Source: Deinococcus apachensis DSM 19763 (GTDB taxonomy: Bacteria > Deinococcota > Deinococci > Deinococcales > Deinococcaceae). Taken from it: DNA of 64,000 bases. Position 1 is the stretch's first letter. Each line of letters begins with the position of its first letter. A program made the translations under genes and the position numbers. The notes under the pieces were generated by a model. It worked only from the letters and a program-made list of their open reading frames with translations. It did no database searches and was not told the DNA's origin. The DNA lies in NCBI RefSeq assembly GCF_000381345.1, contig NZ_KB906398.1, positions 62,001 to 126,000 on the forward strand, in the 5' to 3' direction. Of this stretch, positions 29,635 through 39,492 are shown piece by piece.

Positions 29635-30486
29635 ATGAAGGTCGTCATCAGCGTGGATATGGAGGGTGTGTGCGGTGTGTCGAGCTGGGTGCAGGTCAGC
29701 CCGCCGGAATTCGGGGGTCTGGTGAATGGCACGGAATACCAGGCGGCCCGCGAGCGCATGACGCTGGAGGCCGCCGCTGCCGCTGAGGGGGCACTCTCGG
29801 GCGGGGCGACCGATGTGCTGGTCAACGACTCCCATGACTCCATGCGAAACCTCCTGCCGGAATTGCTACCGGAGGGCGTGCGCTTCACGTCCGGCAACGA
29901 CAAGCCGCTCAGCATGGTCCAGGGTGTGCAGGAGGAGGGGGTGGGCGCGCTGCTGTTCGTGGGCTACCACGCCCGGGCGGGCAGCGTGCACGGTCCGCTA
30001 GCCCACACCTGGAACGGCTTTATCCGCAATGTCCGGATCAACGGGCGCGACACGGGCGAGTACGGCCTGAACGCCCTTGTCGCCGGGCACTACGGTGTGC
30101 CAGTCGTGTTCGCCGCTGGGGACGATGTGGCGATGGCCGAGATCGGGGACGAACTGGGGGAGCAGGTCGTGCGTGTGGCGGTCAAGGAGGGGCTGAGCAG
30201 CTTTGCCGCCGTGCATCTGCACCCGCGCGAGGCTCAGCGGCGCATTCGGCAGGGGGCGGAGCAAGCGGTGCGAGCCGCCTCGGAGGGCAAGCCCTACAAG
30301 ACGACCTGGCCCGCCCGGGTTGAGCTGACGTTCAACCATCAGGCCCGTGCCGACCAGTGCGAGCGGGTGCCCGGCGTGGAGCGCGTGGACGGGGTGACAG
30401 TCGCCTACACGAGTCCCGATGCCCTGCACCTCTTCCAGTCCTTCCGGATGCTGGCGAAGGTGGCCGAGGTGCGGCTGGAGGGGTGA
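29635..30486 (+). CDS. dppA: DppA-like D-aminopeptidase (M55 family)
   Basis: 283 aa zinc peptidase that releases N-terminal D-amino acids. Zinc ligands appear in VISVDMEGVCGV (Asp8, Glu10), VLVNDSHDSM, VGYHARAG and GPLAHTWN. NGRDTGEYGLNALVAGHYGVPVVFAAGDD is strongly conserved in M55. No signal peptide. TACGCT lies 6 nt before the ATG without a Shine-Dalgarno. It is probably used for peptidoglycan-derived or D-peptide turnover. No dpp transport genes adjoin. Confidence 0.9.
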   Translation: MKVVISVDMEGVCGVSSWVQVSPPEFGGLVNGTEYQAARERMTLEAAAAAEGALSGGATDVLVNDSHDSMRNLLPELLPEGVRFTSGNDKPLSMVQGVQEEGVGALLFVGYHARAGSVHGPLAHTWNGFIRNVRINGRDTGEYGLNALVAGHYGVPVVFAAGDDVAMAEIGDELGEQVVRVAVKEGLSSFAAVHLHPREAQRRIRQGAEQAVRAASEGKPYKTTWPARVELTFNHQARADQCERVPGVERVDGVTVAYTSPDALHLFQSFRMLAKVAEVRLEG

Positions 30487-30495
30487 GGGCTGGGA

Positions 30496-30981
30496 CTACC
30501 AGTCGAAGAAGAGGGCGTCGCCCCTTGAAAGCTGACGCAGTCGTTTCCACCCGGGTCCTTCGGTCAGGCCCAGGGCTCGTAGCTCCTCAGGGGTGGGAGT
30601 GGCGTTGAGCCAGGCAGCATCCGGCGTGAGCCATCCAGCGGCCTGCTACCAGGCGACGAGTGGCTGAGGGTTGATGTACGGGTGCCCCCAAGCCACCCAA
30701 CTGGAGGCCCATACATTTATGCTTGCATGTAAGGCTTCATTATCCACGAAGCCCAGCACAGGCACAACGCGGTGAACACGCATCTCTACGCTTGGACCAT
30801 CATGCGGCGCCTGAAAGGCGAAGGCTTCCATCAGATCGTCGGGTGGCGAGGCTCTAAAGGGCTTTAATCGCCACCCTATTTCCCGAGCACAGCGGTGTAA
30901 ATCAATCTGCAAACGTAATAGCGGATGCTCTTCCAGAAAGGCCGAATCATCCGCCAGCCAAATCTCCGCGGTGGAAGCCAA
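30496..30981 (-). pseudogene. Unknown gene interrupted by an in-frame amber codon
   Basis: A TTG start at 30981 with GGGGAG just upstream lies 6 bp after the DUF4259 stop. The frame reads MASTAEIWLADDSAFLEE... to PQPLVAW, meets TAG (30646-30648), then continues for 49 sensible codons (AAGWLTPDAAWLNATPT, RLRQLSRGDALFFDW) to a second TAG at 30496. One base change (TGG to TAG) would explain the break. The full product would be 161 aa. No family recognised. It forms an operon tail behind ispG and the DUF4259 gene. Confidence 0.6.
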
Positions 30982-30987
30982 GCTCCC

Positions 30988-31385
30988 CTACTCCAGCGCG
31001 TCCAACAGCCGCTGCACATCCGCTCGCCAGGCCTCCCCGTCCTCGCTCTCGGCCCAGAGGTCAGGGAGTTCACTGTCTGGGGCCAGGACACGGCCCACAG
31101 CTTCCCGGGCCGTCTCGCGGAGTGGTTGCAGGGCGTCGGGGTCCGCTTCCGCTATCCAAGCACGCAGCGCGGCGTCAGTAATTCCCGCCGTTTCCCCCGT
31201 CAACACGGCGGCCAACACCTCGGCGGCGGCAAGGGTGCGGTGGCCTTCCTCCGCGGCCAGGAATTCGGTATCGGGGTCGAGCGCCACGTCGAAGGCCTCG
31301 GCGAGCGCGAAGGCGCCGTCCTGCACGACCTCCCCTGCGAAGGCCGCACCTACCTCGTTCTCGAAAGGACCGGTGCCCCAGAGGT

Positions 31386-31389
<4 letters not shown>
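30988..31389 (-). CDS. DUF4259 domain protein, 133 aa
   Basis: Begins [21 protein letters not shown], the typical opening of DUF4259 (M-WG-G-F-NDxA-DF). It continues with helical stretches ([26 protein letters not shown]) and ends in a short acidic helix. The ATG overlaps the ispG stop (ATGA). The function of this family is unknown; members are small cytosolic proteins, often strain-variable. Co-translation with ispG is probably incidental. Confidence 0.85.
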
Positions 31390-32612
<1,223 letters not shown>

Positions 32613-32827
32613 GCCCCCAGTGTAGGCGTGCCGGGGCGGGACGTTCGGGCCGGGGGTCACGGGGAGGCGCGGTCTTCAAGTGCTGGGAACCCGCACCATG
32701 CCCCCTTCAGGGGGACCTTCCCTGTGGAAACAGGGCCAGCCCCCGCCTCCCCCTTGACCTCCTGCCGCCCCTCCCCGCAGACTTGGCAGCGGGGCCACGT
32801 GGCCCACACAACCTGAAGGCAACGCTT

Positions 32828-32881
32828 GCCCGCCCGGCACGACCTCCACACACTCTTTGTGGGGACACGTGCCGGGCGGGC
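32828..32881 (+). promoter_or_regulatory. Long hairpin just before the GH13 ribosome site
   Basis: A perfect 14-bp stem GCCCGCCCGGCACG (32828-32841) / CGTGCCGGGCGGGC (32868-32881) encloses a 26-nt loop with a weaker inner pairing (TCCAC/GTGGGGA). It ends 6 bp before the GGAGGG of the GH13 gene. It may be an attenuator, an insulator against ispG-side transcription, or a translation-control element. Confidence 0.6.
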
Positions 32882-32899
32882 CGTTTGGAGGGAATGGAT

Positions 32900-34720
32900 A
32901 TGGGTATGAACTGGGCGGGAGAGGCGCAGCACGACCACACGCCGGGCTACACCGAGCGGCTGGGCGCGGGAATTGGCGAGACGGTGCGGGTCCGGGTGCG
33001 GGTGACGCTGCCCGTGACCGAGGTGAAACTCAAGCTGGTGCGGGTGGGCGAGATCGAGCTCCTTCCGGCGCGGGAGGTCCAGGTTCCGGGGACCGAAGGG
33101 CGCTGGTTCGAGGCCGAGCTGCCCATCCATGAGGCCAGGGTGCGCTACGGCTGGCTGCTGCTGTTCCCCGACGACCACCTCAACCTCACGGCGCTGGGGC
33201 TGCACCACGCGCGGCGGGGCTTTCGCAACTGGTTCCAGTACCTGGCGGGGCACGTCGCGCCCGAATGGGCCTGGCGCAGCGTCTTCTACCAGATTTTCCC
33301 CGACCGCTTCCGCAACGGCGACCCCACGAACGACGTGCGAACGGGTGAGTATCTGTACGGCGGGCGCCCGGTCGAACACGCCGAGTGGGGCACGCCGATC
33401 ACGAAGAAGGGCGACGTTCACGCGCATTACGGCGGGGACCTCCAGGGCATCACGCAGGCTCTCCCGTACCTCACCGACCTCGGCGTGAACGCCCTGTGGC
33501 TCACCCCGATCTTCGTCAGCCCGTCAAATCACCGCTATGACATCAGCGATTACCGCCATGTGGACCCGCACCTGGGGGGCGATGCGGCGTGGGAGGAACT
33601 GTCGGCGGCGGCAGACCGGTCAGGCATCCGCATCGTCCTCGACGGTGTGTTCAACCATATGGGGAACGAGAACGTGCTGTTCCGGGCGGCAATGGCGAGC
33701 AAGGACGCCCCCGAGCGGGCGCTCTTCACCTGGCGGGACGAGCCGGGCAAGCCGCCGTACCACGCCTTTTTCGACGTGCCGACGCTGCCCAAGATCGACT
33801 ACCGCAACGAGTTCGCGGTCGAGGAATTCTTCAGCGGTGAGGAGAGCGTGGTGCGCCACTGGCTGCAGCGCGGTGCGGCAGGCTGGCGGCTGGACGTGGC
33901 CCACATGATCGGGGCGGGCGGCACCGACGAGGACAACCTGCCGCTGCACCGGGCACTCAAGGCGGCGGCGCGCGAGGAGAGGCCCGACGCCTACGTCTTC
34001 GGCGAGCGCTTCTACGACCCGGAACACGCGCTGGGCGGACAGGGCGAGGACGGCGCGATGAACTACCACGGCTTCGGCCTGCCGGTCATGCAGTGGCTGA
34101 GCGGCGAGACGCACCTGGAGGAGCCCAGCCGGATGGACGGCACGGAACTCGCCGACATCCTGTGGGACGCCTACCACGCCCTGCCGCCCCAGGTCGCGCT
34201 CAGCATGTTCAACCTGATCGAGTCGCACGACATCTCGCGGGCGCTCAAAAGGGTGGAGGACGACCGCACCCGCTTCCTGGCCGCCTTCACCCTGCTGATG
34301 GGCTACGCGGGCGTGCCCTGCACCTACTACGGCTCGGAGATCGGGCTCAGCCAGCACACGCGCGGCCAGATGCCCTGGTGCCGCGAGTCCATGCCCTGGA
34401 ACGAGGAGAAATGGGATACGGAGTTGCGGGCGAAGGTGCGAGCACTCATCCACCTCCGGCGGGATACGCCTGTCCTGCACGAGGGCAACCTGCGGTTCCT
34501 GCATGCCGAGCCCGACGCCCTCGCCTTCCTGCGCGAGTACACGCACACGGACGGGCGGGTGGAACGGGCAGTCGTGGTGGCGAGCCGCCGTGCCCAGCTA
34601 CACGAGGTCACTCTCACCCTTCCGGCGGGCGAGTGGCGGGACGGGCTGAGCGGGGAGATCCTGACGGGTGGGGAGGTCACGCTGAACGCGGCGGGGGGAC
34701 GGGTGCTGCTTCAGGGCTGA
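32900..34720 (+). CDS. GH13 alpha-amylase family hydrolase (maltodextrin glucosidase/neopullulanase type)
   Basis: 606 aa. An N-terminal beta domain (~1-110; TVRVRVRVTLPVTEVKLKLV) precedes the barrel. The four conserved regions are visible: DGVFNHMG, GWRLDVAHM with the nucleophile Asp, VFGERFYDP with the acid Glu, and LIESHD. VFYQIFPDRFRNGDP and GGDLQGITQALPYL are typical of cyclomaltodextrinase/MalZ enzymes. Three in-frame ATG codons start the gene (32894, 32900, 32906); 32900 is chosen as it lies 7 nt after GGAGGG, while 32894 is only 1 nt away. No signal peptide, so it acts on imported maltodextrins. Confidence 0.92.
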   Translation: MGMNWAGEAQHDHTPGYTERLGAGIGETVRVRVRVTLPVTEVKLKLVRVGEIELLPAREVQVPGTEGRWFEAELPIHEARVRYGWLLLFPDDHLNLTALGLHHARRGFRNWFQYLAGHVAPEWAWRSVFYQIFPDRFRNGDPTNDVRTGEYLYGGRPVEHAEWGTPITKKGDVHAHYGGDLQGITQALPYLTDLGVNALWLTPIFVSPSNHRYDISDYRHVDPHLGGDAAWEELSAAADRSGIRIVLDGVFNHMGNENVLFRAAMASKDAPERALFTWRDEPGKPPYHAFFDVPTLPKIDYRNEFAVEEFFSGEESVVRHWLQRGAAGWRLDVAHMIGAGGTDEDNLPLHRALKAAAREERPDAYVFGERFYDPEHALGGQGEDGAMNYHGFGLPVMQWLSGETHLEEPSRMDGTELADILWDAYHALPPQVALSMFNLIESHDISRALKRVEDDRTRFLAAFTLLMGYAGVPCTYYGSEIGLSQHTRGQMPWCRESMPWNEEKWDTELRAKVRALIHLRRDTPVLHEGNLRFLHAEPDALAFLREYTHTDGRVERAVVVASRRAQLHEVTLTLPAGEWRDGLSGEILTGGEVTLNAAGGRVLLQG

Positions 34721-34743
34721 GGCAGACGCGGGCAGGGAGGGAG

Positions 34744-35147
34744 GTGCATTCCGAGCGGGTGCCCCCCGCCCTCCCCCTTTCCGGCGCGGGGCTGCGCCGC
34801 CGATGGTCCCTCTGGATCGCCCTATCGGGGCTGTGGCTCGACACGGAGGTGATGGAGGACGACCTGTGCTCCAGCGCGCGGGTGGCGGCGGTCTCCGGGT
34901 ACAGTGACGACGAGGTGAGCATCATCTTCTGGCAGGAGGCGGCCCCCGTGGTCGCCGGGAACCTGCTCACCCCCATCGGGGTCTCGAGCGGCTTCGACGA
35001 GGACTGGCTGTGCAAGCGGGCGCCCGGTTCGCAACGCGTCCCCCCCGGCTGAGCCTGACGCGGTTTCTGGCCAGACGGTTGGTGGAAGCGGAGTGGCAGC
35101 GCCTCCTGGCCCTGCTGCCGCGCGCCCGCCGGGAGGCCGCAGCTTGA
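34744..35147 (+). pseudogene. DUF7079-like protein, frameshifted in a C7 run
   Basis: The first frame reads RRWSLWIALSGLWLDTEV, SGYSDDEVSIIFWQEAAPVV, NLLTPIGVSSGFDEDWLCKR, matching the DUF7079 pattern (W-ALS-L-LDTE ... FDEDWL). It then meets a run of seven C near 35,038-35,044 and stops at 35052. Dropping or adding a base continues as RLSLTRFLARRLVEAEWQRLLALLPRARREA to 35147, a sensible helical C-terminus. The start is either GTG 34744 (close behind AGGGAGGGAGG) or GTG 34759. A homopolymer error or real frameshift cannot be told apart. Confidence 0.65.
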
Positions 35148-35232
35148 GCCACGTCCGCTGAGTAAGGGCACGAACAGGCCTGCCTCGCGGGCTCCACATC
35201 ACGCAAACTCGCGGATGAGGCAGCATCGGGAC

Positions 35233-36633
35233 ATGCCCCCACGTTCACGCCTGCGGCTGGCGCCGCTCGCCCTGCTCGGCCTGGCCCTCGGGGCCCTCAC
35301 CACGTCCGCCCAGCCCCTGCCGGAAGGACCCACCGGGCAGACCTTCCGCAACCCCCTCCTGCCCGCCGGACAGGACCCCTCAGTCGTGTTCGACGGCGCC
35401 CTCTATCACCTCGTGCAGTCGGACGAGGACGGCATCAGCATCCGCACGTCCCCGACCCTGACGGGGCTGGGCGATGTGAAAAAGGTTGTGGTCTGGCGCG
35501 GCGGGCAGTCGGACTCGCCGTGTTGCGAGCTGTGGGCGCCGGAACTCGTGCGCGAGGGCGGCAAGTGGTACATCTACTACGCCGCGGACGACGGCCGCAA
35601 CGAGAACCACCGGATGTATGTGCTGGAGAGCGACCGGGTGACTGGTCCCTACACTTTCCGGGGCCAGATCACCGACCCCACGAACCGCTGGGCCATTGAC
35701 GGCACCGTCTTTCAGGGGCCGGACGGCAGGCGCTACTTCGTCTGGTCCGGGTGGGAGGGCACCGAGAACGTGCAGCAAAACCTCTACGTCGCCCCCATGA
35801 AGAATCCCTGGACCCTGGCGGGCGAGCGGGTCAAGATTTCCGAGCCCGACCAGCCCTGGGAGCGCATCGGGCAGCCGTACATCAACGAGGGGCCGGAGGT
35901 GCTGGTGCGCGGCGGGCGCGTGTTTGTCGTCTACTCCGCGAGCGGCAGCTGGACAGACGACTACTGTCTGGGCCTGCTCAGCCTGACGGGCAAGAATGTC
36001 CTCGACCCCGCCGCCTGGAAGAAGTCGGATGACTGCGTCTTTGCGCGCAACGACGCGGCGAGCGTCTACGCCCCCGGCCACAACGGCTTCGTGAAATCCC
36101 CCGACGGCACGGAGGACTGGCAGCTCTACCACGCCATCGAGGTCCAGGGGGCGAGCTGGGGCGGGCGCAGCGTCCGCGCGCAGGAGTTCACCTGGAATGC
36201 GGACGGCACCCCGAAGTTCGGGCGGCCCGCCTCTTTCGACACGGCGCTGCCCCTGCCCTCCGGCGAGTACGAGGCCGAGCAGGCGCGGACGAAGGGGGTG
36301 CAGGTGCAGGAGGAACCGCTGGCCTCGGGCGGGCGGGCCGTGCGGCTGGACGGGCCGGGAGACAGCGTGGACTTCGCGCGGGTGCGCGCTCCGCGTGACG
36401 GGACGTACACGCTGAGGGTGCGGTACTCCAACGGCTCGGGGCGTCCGGCCCGCCAGAGCGTCACGGTGAACGGCAGCGCCACCGACGTTACGTATGCCCC
36501 GAGCGGGTGGGCGAACTTCGGCACCCGGCCCCTGTCCGTTCGCCTGCGCGCGGGCGAGAACGACGTGCGCTTCGTGCAGGAGGCGGGCGCGGTGCAGCTC
36601 GACGCGGTCACGGTGACGCCCGCCTCCCGGTGA
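35233..36633 (+). CDS. Secreted GH43 glycosidase with C-terminal carbohydrate-binding module
   Basis: 466 aa. Signal peptide RLRLAPLALLGLALGALTTSAQ. The GH43 five-bladed propeller covers ~30-330 with catalytic residues in AGQDPSVVFDG (base Asp), NRWAIDGTVF (pKa Asp) and NEGPEVLVRGG (acid Glu). GHNGFVKSPDGTEDWQLYHA is also typical of arabinan/xylan-active members. Residues ~340-466 form a CBM6/35-like beta sandwich (YEAEQARTKGVQV, GDSVDFARVRAPRDGTYTLRVRYSNG). Likely an arabinosidase, arabinanase or xylosidase on plant polymers; exact specificity unknown. ATG 35233 is preferred for signal-peptide length. Confidence 0.88.
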   Translation: MPPRSRLRLAPLALLGLALGALTTSAQPLPEGPTGQTFRNPLLPAGQDPSVVFDGALYHLVQSDEDGISIRTSPTLTGLGDVKKVVVWRGGQSDSPCCELWAPELVREGGKWYIYYAADDGRNENHRMYVLESDRVTGPYTFRGQITDPTNRWAIDGTVFQGPDGRRYFVWSGWEGTENVQQNLYVAPMKNPWTLAGERVKISEPDQPWERIGQPYINEGPEVLVRGGRVFVVYSASGSWTDDYCLGLLSLTGKNVLDPAAWKKSDDCVFARNDAASVYAPGHNGFVKSPDGTEDWQLYHAIEVQGASWGGRSVRAQEFTWNADGTPKFGRPASFDTALPLPSGEYEAEQARTKGVQVQEEPLASGGRAVRLDGPGDSVDFARVRAPRDGTYTLRVRYSNGSGRPARQSVTVNGSATDVTYAPSGWANFGTRPLSVRLRAGENDVRFVQEAGAVQLDAVTVTPASR

Positions 36634-37124
36634 CCGACCCTCCGCCGAAATCTCCCGGCAACCCTCCCGAACTCGTGCTGTTCGTGGGGGTGCAGGGCAG
36701 CGGCAAGACGTCCTTTTACCGCGAGCGGTTCTCGGGCACCCACGTCCACGTCAGCAAGGACCTCTTTCCGAACAACCGCAACAAGGCGCGGCGGCAACGC
36801 CAGCTCATCGAGGAGGCGTTGTCGAGCGGGCGGAGCGTGGTGCTCGACAACACCAACCCCACGTGGGAGGACCGGGCCGGGGCCATAACCCTGGCCCGGG
36901 CATACAGGGCAACAGTCACCGGGTACGTGTTCGTCACCGATATCCAGACCGCCTTGGAACGCAACCGGGGCCGCGAGGGGAAGGCCCGGGTTCCCGACGT
37001 GGCGATCTATGCCACGGCCAAGCGGCTGCAACATCCCAGCCCCGAGGAAGGCTTCGGCACCCTCTTTGCCGTCCGGCTCACGCCTGCGGGCGAATTCGAG
37101 ATCAGCCCGTGGAGGACCCCCTAG
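36630..37124 (+). CDS. P-loop kinase (AAA_33 / polynucleotide-kinase-like), 164 aa
   Basis: The GTG overlaps the GH43 stop (GTGA). LVLFVGVQGSGKTSFYRERF is the Walker A; HVSKDLFPNNRNKARRQRQLIEEAL and SVVLDNTNPTWEDRAGAI match the kinase half of T4 Pnk/Pnkp-type enzymes (the D-N-T-N-P Walker B loop), with a LID-like RNRGREGKARVPDVAIYATAKRL. No phosphatase domain is attached. It may phosphorylate a polynucleotide 5'-OH or a small molecule. Confidence 0.85.
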   Translation: MTDPPPKSPGNPPELVLFVGVQGSGKTSFYRERFSGTHVHVSKDLFPNNRNKARRQRQLIEEALSSGRSVVLDNTNPTWEDRAGAITLARAYRATVTGYVFVTDIQTALERNRGREGKARVPDVAIYATAKRLQHPSPEEGFGTLFAVRLTPAGEFEISPWRTP

Positions 37125-37143
37125 GGCGGGACTCAGAAACCTC

Positions 37144-37207
37144 GTCACCCTGAGCGCAAACGTTGGGTCCCGAAGTCTTGGGATGCTTCGCTGGCACTCA
37201 GCATGAC
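37144..37207. repeat. REP-like palindromic intergenic repeat
   Basis: Ends are GTCACCCTGAGCG and CACTCAGCATGAC, imperfect inverted copies of a GTCAYSCTGAGYG unit, with a nested TCCCGAAG/TCTTGGGA dyad inside. The wording matches the widespread 'GTCATCCTGAGCGAAGCG' class of interspersed repeats. It fills the gap between the P-loop kinase and the 125-aa gene. Confidence 0.7.
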
Positions 37208-37294
37208 AACCCTTTCGCGCCCCCCGAACAAGGCTGATGTCCGGGCACAGTGTCTCCCTTCTTCCCACCCTCCCGCTTGTTACACTCATCACAC

Positions 37295-37672
<378 letters not shown>

Positions 37673-37738
37673 GGATTTCTGCCTGAAAGAGGGAGCCCGG
37701 CGAAGAACCCGAGCCCCCGAGGATGCCTGAACTCGTGT

Positions 37739-38707
37739 CTATGGGATGGGCCGAACTCGGGCACTCCGTCCGCGCCCAAAGCCCCCGAGAAGAATGGAGG
37801 CCGTGCTGAGACCCGCCGTCCCCAGCAGCCCGGCGAGAGCGGCCAGCGTCAGGCCGTCCGGGGCGAGGAGGGGCTGGCCCCGCAGCGCCTGCCAGGTCAC
37901 GAGCCCAATGAGCCCCAGGTACAGACCCGCGCCGGTCCCCAGCAGGCGCAGCCGCTGACGGTCGTCCAGGCGGGGCAGGCGCAGCAGCAGCGCGCCCAGC
38001 AGCGGCAGCACCTGCAGGGCGTGCAGCCCCACGAAATGCCCGACCCGCAGGTCACCGCCCGCCGTGCTCCAGCCCAGCACCGGGAGACCGGGGCCGCCGT
38101 CGGGAAGACCGACGGTGTGGGCTCCCGCGATGCCCCGGAAGTTCGCCAGTTGCTGCGCGGTCGGGAGGGTCATCAGGACGCCCTCAGCCATGCCCACCAG
38201 CGTGAGGAAGAGGCCCAGGCGCAGGGACCAGGCCAGCACGGGCGAGGCGAAGGGTTGACGCAGCACCAGGAGGGCGATGCCCAGATGTGCCAGCCACAGC
38301 ACCGTGATAGAGCCGCCCATCAGGCTCCAGAGTGCCGAATCGAAGGGCGTCGCCACGTTGAAGTGCGAGGTTGTGCCCAGCGCCGCCTGCGTGATGATCA
38401 CCAGCCACTCCAGCGCGAGGGTGATGAGCACCGTCCAGGCGAGCGCGCCGACCAGTCTCCCCCGGCCCCGGACGAAGCCCAGCATCCACACGAGCGTCAC
38501 GCTGTAGATGCTTACTGAGACCGCGAACTTCAGTGGCTTGAGCCACACCGGGGCGCCCGTCACGTAGCGCGGGTCGAGGAAGATTCCGGCCAGGAAAAAG
38601 ACGCTCATCCCCGCCGTCACGATGGCCGAGAGCAGCAGGGGCGGGTGGGTCTCCCACAGGGCGTGGAGGTGGCGGACTGGGGAGGAGGGGAGGCTCTTCG
38701 GGAACAT
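37739..38707 (-). CDS. Multi-pass membrane protein, 322 aa, likely TetR target
   Basis: About eight TM helices (LLLSAIVTAGMSVFFLAGIFL, LKFAVSVSIYSVTLVWMLGF, LAWTVLITLALEWLVIITQAAL and others). The motif KPLKFAVSVSIY and the GAHTVGLPDGGPGLPVLGWS loop look conserved-type, but I do not recognise a family with a known function. Ribosome site AAGGAG is about 7 nt before the ATG. It lies 60 bp downstream of a tetR gene on the same strand, with a partial copy of the TetR operator between (38739-38753), so it is probably the regulated partner. Confidence 0.8.
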   Translation of the reverse strand: MFPKSLPSSPVRHLHALWETHPPLLLSAIVTAGMSVFFLAGIFLDPRYVTGAPVWLKPLKFAVSVSIYSVTLVWMLGFVRGRGRLVGALAWTVLITLALEWLVIITQAALGTTSHFNVATPFDSALWSLMGGSITVLWLAHLGIALLVLRQPFASPVLAWSLRLGLFLTLVGMAEGVLMTLPTAQQLANFRGIAGAHTVGLPDGGPGLPVLGWSTAGGDLRVGHFVGLHALQVLPLLGALLLRLPRLDDRQRLRLLGTGAGLYLGLIGLVTWQALRGQPLLAPDGLTLAALAGLLGTAGLSTASILLGGFGRGRSARVRPIP

Positions 38708-38738
38708 AACAGGTCTCCTTCTACACGACGTTCTTCAG

Positions 38739-38753
38739 CTTAACAGTGTTAAC
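38739..38753. promoter_or_regulatory. Secondary TetR-like operator CTTAAC-N3-GTTAAC
   Basis: The dyad CTTAAC-AGT-GTTAAC keeps 11 of the 12 arm bases of the core of the 39441-39461 palindrome. It sits between tetR and the membrane protein gene. Confidence 0.6.
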
Positions 38754-38767
38754 CTCGGAGCAAAACA

Positions 38768-39430
38768 TCAGGGGCGGGCGCCGCGCCGAAACACCTCCAT
38801 GTGGGCCAGGAAAAGCCCTTCCAGACTCTCCCGGGGCAGAAACGGCGTCGCCAGGTGGAGCGACACCAGGCCGTGGACGTGGGCCCAGAGATGGGAAGTG
38901 TAGACCTGGGCGGGTTGGGGCAGCAGTTCACCCCGGGCCAGCCCTTCCTCCACGGCCCGTTGCAGCACGCCGAAGGAGTCGATGACGGACTCGTAGCCCG
39001 GCGGATTGGGCCGTTCCAGAAACTCGCCGCGCACCATGAACATCAGGCGGTAGTGCAGGGGGTGGGTGATACCGAAGCGCAGGTAGGCCAGACCCATCGC
39101 CCGAATGCGATCCAGCGCCCCCTCCGCACCGTCAAAAGCCCGCTGTAAGTCCTCCCCAAAGGAGCGGAAGCCCTCCAGCGCGACGTGGTGCAGCAGGTCG
39201 TCCTTGTCGGTGAAGTACAGGTAGATCGTGGTGGGCGAGTACCCGATGGCCTCCGCCACCTGCCGCAGCGAGAAGCGTTCGTAGCCCTCTTTGGCAAAGA
39301 GTTCCGTCGCGGCGTCCAGAATGGTGCGGCGCAGGTCGAGCTTCTGCTGCGCCCGCCGCTCGGCGCTGGCCCGGCGCAAGCGCTGCTGGCGGGTACCCTC
39401 CGCCGACGTCTCGACCTTCGCCTTGCTCAT
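38768..39430 (-). CDS. TetR/AcrR family transcriptional regulator
   Basis: 220 aa. The HTH is RRTILDAATELFAKEGYERFSLRQVAEAIGYSPTTIYLYFTDKDDLL (about residues 35-80). The rest is a helical ligand-binding domain (WAHVHGLVSLHL, TetR_C type). The second ATG (39430) is chosen: a TTGACT/GACAAT promoter with an 18-bp spacer would start transcription on it, and a Shine-Dalgarno is absent. A perfect 21-bp palindrome fills the spacer, so the gene should repress itself. The ligand is unknown. The target is probably the membrane protein gene downstream. Confidence 0.9.
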   Translation of the reverse strand: MSKAKVETSAEGTRQQRLRRASAERRAQQKLDLRRTILDAATELFAKEGYERFSLRQVAEAIGYSPTTIYLYFTDKDDLLHHVALEGFRSFGEDLQRAFDGAEGALDRIRAMGLAYLRFGITHPLHYRLMFMVRGEFLERPNPPGYESVIDSFGVLQRAVEEGLARGELLPQPAQVYTSHLWAHVHGLVSLHLATPFLPRESLEGLFLAHMEVFRRGARP

Positions 39431-39436
39431 AGGCAT

Positions 39437-39466
39437 ATTGTCACTTAACGCCGTTAAGTGAGTCAA
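39437..39466 (-). promoter_or_regulatory. tetR promoter with perfect 21-bp operator between -35 and -10
   Basis: On the minus strand: TTGACT (39466-39461), an 18-nt spacer, GACAAT (39442-39437). The palindrome TCACTTAACG-C-CGTTAAGTGA (39441-39461) covers the whole spacer, the classic autorepression geometry. Confidence 0.82.
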
Positions 39467-39492
39467 GGGGAATTGCTGGTCGAATTCGGGGC

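Noticed and set aside
32828..32881. Plain Rho-independent terminator
   Set aside because: No T run on either side and it sits directly in front of a ribosome site; kept as a regulatory hairpin instead.
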